From assembly GCA_905214245.1 (NCBI GenBank), contig CAJMLO010000026.1, positions 1-16,348 on the forward strand: a stretch of DNA of 16,348 nt. The letters are read 5' to 3'. A model generated the notes under the pieces. It had not been told where the DNA came from. It searched no databases and saw only the letters and a list, made by a program, of their open reading frames with translations. The first letter of the stretch is position 1. Every line of letters starts with the position of its first letter. This DNA comes from an uncultured bacterium (GTDB lineage: Bacteria > Bacillota > Clostridia > TANB77 > CAG-508). Below, in pieces: positions 12,296 through 16,348 of this stretch. The position numbers were made by a program, and so were the translations under genes.

Positions 12296-12722
12296 ATGAT
12301 AGTAACAGATTTAAGTAATTCTTTTAATCCAGTACCAAAAAATAAGACAGAAAAGCGGACAGAAAAGGACAGAAAGTGGACAAATAAAAAAGAAAAGCAA
12401 GAAGCTAGCAAAATTAGAAAAAAATAGATTTAGCATAATAACGAAAGATTTAGACCATTGCTATTTATGCACTAAAAATGGAATAAAGAATATTCCAAAA
12501 GATGACCTTCACGAATTAATAGAAGGTAAAAATAGACAAGTTAGTATGAAATATGGATTAGTAATACCAATTTGTAGAAAATGTCACGAAATAGTGACAA
12601 ATGATAAAACTTTACAAGATAAATTACATAAAGTTGCACAAAAAGAGTTCAAAAAGTACTATAAAACAGAAAACTTTGTGCAGATATTTGGTAGAAATTA
12701 TTTGATTAAACAACAGGGCTAG
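12296..12722 (+). pseudogene. HNH nuclease (HNHc_6-like), split by a +1 frameshift at a CGG codon
   Basis: Frame 1 starts at ATG 12296 (GGAGG upstream) and reads MIVTDLSNSFNPVPKNKTEK, then continues to a TAG at 12425. The nuclease body is in the +1 frame: KKKSKKLAKLEKNRF, C55-x2-C58 (CYLC), a DLH motif (H72), NRQVSMKYGLVIPICRKCH (C93, C96, H97) and the usual FGRNYL end, stop at 12720-12722. The +1 frame has no ATG/GTG/TTG before 12546, so the body cannot start on its own. Skipping C12356 of the in-frame CGG joins both parts into 141 residues, a plausible family length. The window allowed by conserved ends is about 12341-12396, so the CGG is compatible but not the only place. It overlaps a GGACAGAAA-like repeat (12346-12382), an alternative cause. 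Metal and zinc residues are intact. It may be dead, or recoded. Confidence 0.8.
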
Positions 12723-12741
12723 ACAACAAACTAGTCCTGTT
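12712..12741 (+). terminator. hairpin at the end of the HNH gene, weak terminator or processing site
   Basis: 11-bp stem (12712-12722 with 12731-12741, one G-T wobble), 8-base loop ACAACAAA. The HNH stop codon TAG is inside the left arm. The following bases (ATCTTACG) are not a T-tract, so it is more likely an mRNA boundary or attenuator than a full terminator. Confidence 0.45.
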
Positions 12742-12764
12742 ATCTTACGAAAGGAGAAAGGTAA

Positions 12765-13565
12765 ATGGCAAGAAAGAGAATGATAGATCCTAGCATATGG
12801 CAGAGTGAAGATTTTGGAAGATTGTCAACTTTAGCCAAAATTGTATTTATCGGTTTATTCTCTCTTGCTGATGACGAAGGTAGAGGAAGATGTAATCCTA
12901 TATATTTAAAGTCTACATTATTCCCTTATGAGGAAGATATAAGAAGTGCCGATATAGATAAAACCTTATCAGAGATAAGCTCTAATATGTCCGTAGTTCT
13001 ATATTCTTATAACGGAAGCAGTTATTATAGCCTTTTAAGTTGGGATACATTCCAAAAAATAGATAGACCAAGTCAGAGTAAGATACCAGAATATGATGAA
13101 AATATAATGCAGTTATTATTCGACGAACGTTCGACGAATAATCGTCGACTTATCGTCCCTAATAAGAATAAGAAAAGAATAGAAGATAATAAGAATAGAA
13201 AAGAAGATAATAGAAAAAGAATAGTTGAGATTTATAATGCCTATTGCACGAATTTGCCACAAGTTCAGAAATTAACAGAAAAGAGAAATAAATCTATTGA
13301 TAATTTTATTAAGGAATTTTCAATAGAACAATTTGAAGAAATATGTAAAATAGCAAATGTTAGTGAGTTCCTAATAGGAAATAACGATAGAAACTGGAAA
13401 GCTGATTTTGATTTTATTATGAGAACTGATAAGGCAACGGCAATACTAGAAGGCAAATATAATCAGGCGAAAAAAGACAAATTAGATGGCTTTAGGGATC
13501 TATGGAAGGAGGCAAAAGATGAAGAAGAGCGAAATGGTGCAGATAATAACACTTTTAGCTGGTAA
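12765..13565 (+). CDS. phage replication initiator / replisome organiser, 266 aa
   Basis: Residues 1-125 look like the N-terminal winged-helix domain of phage replisome organisers: MARKRMIDPSIWQSEDFGRL, LAKIVFIGLFSLADDEGRGR, an LKSTLFPYEEDI helix and a YYSLLSWDTFQKIDRPSQSK strand/turn. Residues about 125-160 are a basic, Asn/Lys/Arg linker. Residues about 165-245 form the C-terminal helical domain (IVEIYNAYCTNLPQVQKLTE, FDFIMRTDKATAILEGKY). It should bind the phage origin and bring in the helicase loader encoded next. AAAGGAGAAAGG precedes the ATG. Its last 47 bases overlap the loader gene, and the GGAAGGAGG in its 3' end is the loader's ribosome site. A possible origin is in the linker-coding region, as in many phages; no clear iterons are seen. 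Confidence 0.85.
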   Translation: MARKRMIDPSIWQSEDFGRLSTLAKIVFIGLFSLADDEGRGRCNPIYLKSTLFPYEEDIRSADIDKTLSEISSNMSVVLYSYNGSSYYSLLSWDTFQKIDRPSQSKIPEYDENIMQLLFDERSTNNRRLIVPNKNKKRIEDNKNRKEDNRKRIVEIYNAYCTNLPQVQKLTEKRNKSIDNFIKEFSIEQFEEICKIANVSEFLIGNNDRNWKADFDFIMRTDKATAILEGKYNQAKKDKLDGFRDLWKEAKDEEERNGADNNTFSW

Positions 13566-14055
13566 CTATGAAAGCATTGCTAATAAATCTCAAGTACAAA
13601 AAGAGATGATGTTAAATACATGGCAAGAGTGTTTGGGAGATTTAGATTATAAGCTAATATTACAAGCAGTGAAAAAGACAATAATAGAAAGTCCATACCC
13701 TCCAACAATACATGAAATAAGAAAAAATGCAATTGAAATAGTGAATCCAGTCAAAAATAATGCGTTAACAGATTGGGATGAATGTTACAACATGATTTGT
13801 AATGGAAACTACATGACACAAGAAGAGTTCGATTCACATAGTGATACTTGCAAAAAATTTTTAGGCAGTATTTCACAATTAAGAGCATATTCTTCAAATA
13901 CAGATTTCAACATGGATGTAGTTAGAAGTAATTTTTTCAAGCAATATGAGGGATTAGTTAAGAGAGAACAAGAACAAAGATTATTACCTCAGCATATGCA
14001 AGACTTTACAAGACAACTTGCAGACAGAATGAGAGTAAAACAGATAGGAGAGTGA
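13519..14055 (+). CDS. G39P-like helicase loader, 178 aa
   Basis: Related to phage SPP1 gp39 (loader and inhibitor of the replicative helicase). Residues 1-75 match that family: MKKSEMVQIITLLAGNYES, a long helix NTWQECLGDLDYKLILQAVK and SPYPPTIHEIRKNAIEIV. The C-terminal half is helical and charged, with HMQDFTRQLADRMRV near the end. The ATG at 13519 is chosen for the strong GGAAGGAGG at 13504-13512; a longer frame from 13486 is not supported. It overlaps the initiator gene by 47 bases. No DnaB-type helicase gene follows in the window, so the loader probably recruits the host helicase, or a helicase lies further right. Confidence 0.75.
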   Translation: MKKSEMVQIITLLAGNYESIANKSQVQKEMMLNTWQECLGDLDYKLILQAVKKTIIESPYPPTIHEIRKNAIEIVNPVKNNALTDWDECYNMICNGNYMTQEEFDSHSDTCKKFLGSISQLRAYSSNTDFNMDVVRSNFFKQYEGLVKREQEQRLLPQHMQDFTRQLADRMRVKQIGE

Positions 14056-14062
14056 TACACAA

Positions 14063-14389
14063 ATGAATACAATAACAAAACAAACAAGGCAAATGTCATT
14101 TGATGACATACAAGATAAGGCAAAGATAAGATACATACAGATATTGAATAGATTAGATAAGCCTAAAACAGCAAAAGAGCTAGCTGTAGAACTATTTGAG
14201 TTAGGATTTATACCAAGTACAGAAAGGAATTACACAGCACCTAGACTAACAGAACTGGAAAGAATGGGATATGTAAGAGCGATTGGTAAAAAGAAATGTG
14301 AGTACACAGGTAAAACAGTAGCAGTATATGAGAGAACAGAAAAAGGATATATTGCAATTAATATGCAACATATACCACGAATTGATTAG
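14063..14389 (+). CDS. winged-helix protein, 108 aa
   Basis: Residues about 20-95 look like a winged helix: helix 1 KIRYIQILNRLDKPKTAKEL, helix 2-3 with NYTAPRLTELERMGYVRAIG, and a beta wing around KKKCEYTGKTVAVYERTEKG. The arrangement 'T-A-x-E-L... R-L-x-E-L-x-x-x-G-x-V' is the usual signature of small phage winged-helix regulators. It is 7 bases after the loader gene. A basic C-terminal wing supports DNA binding. Target unknown; it may control late early genes or act in replication. Confidence 0.75.
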   Translation: MNTITKQTRQMSFDDIQDKAKIRYIQILNRLDKPKTAKELAVELFELGFIPSTERNYTAPRLTELERMGYVRAIGKKKCEYTGKTVAVYERTEKGYIAINMQHIPRID

Positions 14390-14398
14390 GAGGGCTTT

Positions 14399-14560
14399 AT
14401 GCAACAATTAAAAGACATGAGAGGTATTTGTAAATATTGCATAGGCTGTTTGAGGTTAGAAGATGAGAATTTTCAGAGCAAATACAGATGTAAAGATTTT
14501 GAAGCTAATCAAGTAAATTGGGAACAACTAATCAGAGAGGAGCTAAGGAAGAGAAAGTGA
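14399..14560 (+). CDS. Cys-rich mini-protein, 53 aa
   Basis: MQQLKDMRGICKYCIGCLRL then a polar helix. Cys at 11, 14, 17 and 31 (C-x2-C-x2-C ... C) suggest one zinc or Fe-S site. TTAGGAGGGC is the ribosome site, the ATG is 9 bases after the previous stop, and its TGA overlaps the next GTG start by four bases (GTGA). It is typical of small phage zinc-binding proteins of unknown function. Confidence 0.7.
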   Translation: MQQLKDMRGICKYCIGCLRLEDENFQSKYRCKDFEANQVNWEQLIREELRKRK

Positions 14561-14979
14561 CAACAGAAGAATTTTTAATTGAAATGAAGAGTTTTTTTGA
14601 AAATATAAACGAGTTAAAAGTAACTTTAGAAGAGCAAATCAAAGAGACAGAATGTGCAAGAAATGATTTATTGCATGAATTAGAACTAGCAAACTTCAAT
14701 GCTGTAGAGATGACAAAAGTAGCTAAAACACTAAAAAAGGTTTTAAAAGAACGTAGAGTATATAAAGATGAGCTAGACAAGGTAATGACATTAAAGGGAT
14801 TTACAGACAAGTATAACAATAAATTAATAGTTGGAGATATAATAGTCGTTTTAAAGAATTTGAGGACATTAGAGAAAAACAAAGAGAATAGGAGTTATAA
14901 GCCAAGAAGGATAACGAACCTAAAATGTGTGGAGGCAAAAGATGAACAAATACAGAAACAAAAAAGTAATAGTAGATGA
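14557..14979 (+). CDS. coiled-coil phage protein, 140 aa (GTG start)
   Basis: Not recognised. Residues 1-75 form a long heptad-patterned helix (MTTEEFLIEMKSFFENINEL, KVTLEEQIKETECARNDLLH). A basic segment follows, RRVYKDELDKVMTLKGFTDK, then a predicted strand region (LIVGDIIVVLKNL) and a polar, basic tail. The GTG at 14557 is preferred: AAGGAAG (14545-14551) is well placed and it overlaps the previous stop as GTGA; an in-frame TTG at 14518 lies within the previous gene. Its 3' end overlaps the next gene's start by 38 bases. Function unknown. Confidence 0.7.
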   Translation: MTTEEFLIEMKSFFENINELKVTLEEQIKETECARNDLLHELELANFNAVEMTKVAKTLKKVLKERRVYKDELDKVMTLKGFTDKYNNKLIVGDIIVVLKNLRTLEKNKENRSYKPRRITNLKCVEAKDEQIQKQKSNSR

Positions 14980-15271
14980 TTATATCTTTGATAGTATTCA
15001 AGAAAGCAGAAGATATAAAGAACTAAAGCTATTATTGAGAGCAGGAGAAATAAGCAATTTAGAATTACAACCACGATTTTTACTGCAAGATAGTTTTAAA
15101 AAGAATGGTAAAACATTTAGAAAGATAGAATACATAGCGGATTTTAAGTACATAGAAAATGGTAAAACAATAGTTGAAGATGTAAAAGGAATACAAACAG
15201 ATGTATTTAAATTAAAACATAAGATATTTGAAAAGAAGTATCCAGATTTGGAATTAAAAATAATTAAGTAA
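14942..15271 (+). CDS. DUF1064 family phage nuclease, 109 aa
   Basis: Recognised as the DUF1064 family, found in phage replication modules and proposed to be a PD-(D/E)xK-type nuclease. Visible pieces in order: RNKKVIVDDYIFDSIQESRR with the N-terminal Glu, a basic helix YKELKLLLRAGEISNLELQP, the strand with Asp in YIADFKY, and the (E/D)xK of IVEDVKG. The candidate metal ligands are all present. The ATG at 14942 has GGAGG at 14931-14935. It overlaps the preceding gene by 38 bases in another frame. Probable Holliday-junction or branched-DNA processing role by position, not demonstrated. Confidence 0.8.
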   Translation: MNKYRNKKVIVDDYIFDSIQESRRYKELKLLLRAGEISNLELQPRFLLQDSFKKNGKTFRKIEYIADFKYIENGKTIVEDVKGIQTDVFKLKHKIFEKKYPDLELKIIK

Positions 15272-15290
15272 AGAGTTAGGAGAAATTAAA

Positions 15291-15902
15291 ATGAATTTTG
15301 AAGATATAAAGAATATGAGCAAAAAGGAGTTTGAACAATTTATGTTTAATGTACAAAGTTCAAATAAGAAATTTTGCGTAAGGTGTGGAAACTTTACTTT
15401 AGACAGAATAACTATATCGGTTGCAAAAGATGGTAAATCGCCAAGAAAACTTTGTAATATATGTAAAGAATGTTATACAAGTATGTTAGATTATCTTGGT
15501 ATAAGTGATATTGAAGAATATGAGGCATATATGGAAGATAAAATAGAAATAGGAGAATATGTGAGAACCAAAAATGGTATAATTGACAAGGTCGAAAGAT
15601 TTAATGCAGGTCTTTGTATATGGTGTTGTGAAAATGGAATGTATATAGATGAATGCAATTGTGTAGGAACACACTTAGAAAATATAGTAAAACACAGTAA
15701 ACAACTAATAGACTTAATAGAAGTTGGGGATTTTGTGAATGAAATGGAAATTTTGCATATAGAAGATAACAAATTGTATGTAGAATGGAGTAGCGAATTT
15801 GAAGAATTTACAGGCTTTCTAAAAAATAAAGATATAAAAACAATACTAACAAAAGAACAATATATGGCTAATTGCTATAAAGTAGGAGGAGAAGATGAAT
15901 AG
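15291..15902 (+). CDS. two-part zinc-ribbon protein, 203 aa
   Basis: Residues 1-75 contain a zinc ribbon: FCVRCGNFTLDRI with C29-x2-C32, and LCNICKECYTSMLDYLGI with C55-x2-C58 and a further C61. Residues about 85-200 form a second domain with EIGEYVRTKNGIIDKVERF, a Cys cluster LCIWCCENG and C-N-C, then LENIVKHSKQLIDLIEVGD and an end of KTILTKEQYMANCYKV. The second domain resembles one I associate with Firmicute prophages without known function. The unusually Cys-rich middle may be an extra metal site. AGGAG precedes the ATG, and its stop overlaps the YopX start by 8 bases. Confidence 0.75.
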   Translation: MNFEDIKNMSKKEFEQFMFNVQSSNKKFCVRCGNFTLDRITISVAKDGKSPRKLCNICKECYTSMLDYLGISDIEEYEAYMEDKIEIGEYVRTKNGIIDKVERFNAGLCIWCCENGMYIDECNCVGTHLENIVKHSKQLIDLIEVGDFVNEMEILHIEDNKLYVEWSSEFEEFTGFLKNKDIKTILTKEQYMANCYKVGGEDE

Positions 15903-16315
15903 AGAAATAAAGTTTAGAGGATTAAGCTTTGATAAGGGATGGATATATGGAAACTTAATAAAAAGTACCCAAAGTACTTGGATACGAGAAAGCGATTATT
16001 ATAATTTTAAAGTAAAAGCCGAAACAGTAGGACAATTCACTCGGATTACACGATGAAGACGGAAAAGAAATATATGAGGAAGATATAATAGAGTTTTCTT
16101 ATGATGTATTTAATGGAAATTTTGATACAAAAGTTGGAAGAGGAACAATTGAATTTATAAATGGAGCTTTTTATATAAAACCTTTTGAAATTGAAGGCAA
16201 AAAAATAAAAGATATAGATAATGAAGAATGGTTTTTAATATATACAGTAAATATAGATACTTTAAAAGTAATAGGAAATGTACATGAAAATTTAGAATTA
16301 TTAGGAGGAGAATAG
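15895..16315 (+). pseudogene. YopX family protein, disrupted by a +1 frameshift at a CGG codon
   Basis: The first frame starts at ATG 15895 (AGGAGGAG upstream): MNREIKFRGLSFDKGWIYGN, continuing to VGQFT, then CGG and a TGA at 16054-16056. Skipping C16042 gives VGQFTGLHDEDGKEIYEEDI, the canonical YopX motif, and the new frame runs to TAG at 16313-16315 with the usual IGNVHENLELL end. The rebuilt protein has 139 residues, normal for the family. The shift is pinned to within a few bases because conserved motif residues lie on both sides (F-T before, G-L after). The remainder is undamaged, so the event is recent, an assembly error, or tolerated in translation. YopX is a common prophage protein of unknown function. 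Confidence 0.85.
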
Positions 16316-16317
16316 AT

Positions 16318-16348
16318 ATGTTAAAAATAAGAGATGATGTAGATTTAA
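16318..16348 (+). CDS. start of a phage gene cut by the window edge
   Basis: ATG at 16318 with GGAGGAG at 16304-16310 and only two bases after the YopX stop. The ten codons visible (MLKIRDDVDL) resemble the start of a small protein common in Firmicute prophages, but no function is known. It continues beyond 16348. Confidence 0.6.
   Translation, partial: MLKIRDDVDL

Larger units (their letters stand above)
6374..16348. mobile_element. temperate prophage, left part, integrated at tRNA-Met; right end beyond the window
   Basis: The block runs from the tRNA-overlapping serine integrase through the lysogeny genes (minus strand), a divergent operator region and a plus-strand early/replication module. 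Supporting hallmarks are the XRE repressor with divergent Cro-like gene, ImmA-like peptidase, NGO0469-family protein, replication initiator, G39P-like loader, DUF1064 nuclease and YopX. Genes are tightly packed with overlapping stops and starts. The boundary inside the tRNA is inferred. No second copy of the tRNA 3' half is visible in the window, so the other attachment site and the structural genes lie to the right, or the element is incomplete. Confidence 0.92.

Noticed and set aside
12346..12382. GGACAGAAA-like repeats as phage origin iterons
   Set aside because: Only three to four short imperfect A-rich units inside coding sequence; too weak to call an origin.
12223..12411. Minus-strand frame over the HNH leader
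   Set aside because: Shadow of Lys-rich coding sequence without start signals.
12296..16315. CGG reassigned to another amino acid
   Set aside because: A reassigned sense codon would keep the frame; both genes need a one-base shift, so reassignment alone does not explain them.
1..16348. CRISPR array, insertion sequence or rRNA
   Set aside because: No regularly spaced repeats, transposase-like product or rRNA-like sequence was seen on either strand.

Overview
The window is AT-rich DNA from a low-GC Gram-positive bacterium, most likely an anaerobic Clostridia-type Firmicute. Evidence is strong AGGAGG-type ribosome sites, AGA-dominated arginine codons, a rubrerythrin, a probable pyruvate formate-lyase start at the left edge, and the core order dUTPase, CarD-type regulator, dnaG, rpoD.

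Chromosomal part (1 to about 6417). On the minus strand are the first codons of a probable pyruvate formate-lyase, a small XRE-type regulator and a rubrerythrin with its own promoter and terminator. On the plus strand come a trimeric dUTPase, a CarD/CdnL-like RNA polymerase-binding protein, DNA primase (dnaG) 14 bases ahead of the primary sigma factor (rpoD), an unrecognised 97-residue protein, and a tRNA-Met(CAU) with a perfect TTGACA-17-TATAAT promoter. Twice (near 1911-1953 and 6287-6335) a 13-bp terminator stem is interleaved with the next promoter.

Prophage part (about 6374 to the right edge). A temperate phage is integrated at the tRNA-Met gene. Its large serine integrase is transcribed towards the tRNA, and its last 14 codons and stop are antisense tRNA sequence. 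The minus-strand lysogeny block is repressor, DUF4393/Abi-alpha protein, ImmA-like metallopeptidase, integrase. A small plus-strand membrane-peptide gene is embedded in it. A divergent operator region with a repeated 14-bp element separates this block from the plus-strand early region. The early region encodes a Cro-like protein, several mini-proteins, an NGO0469-family SSB-like protein ending in DDLPF, a coiled-coil protein, a frame-shifted HNH nuclease, a replication initiator with winged-helix-like N-terminus, a G39P-like helicase loader, a winged-helix protein, a Cys-rich mini-protein, a DUF1064 nuclease, a zinc-ribbon protein, a frame-shifted YopX protein and the start of one more gene. 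No replicative helicase, structural genes, lysis genes or right attachment site are in view.

Most notable observation: two prophage genes (HNH nuclease and YopX) are each out of frame by +1. Both are restored by skipping the C of an in-frame CGG followed by A (CGGA read as GGA). By my manual scan these are the only two in-frame CGG codons in any gene of the window. This may be coincidence between two decayed genes, or it may mean that CGG is unread or 'hungry' in this organism and acts as a +1 shift site.
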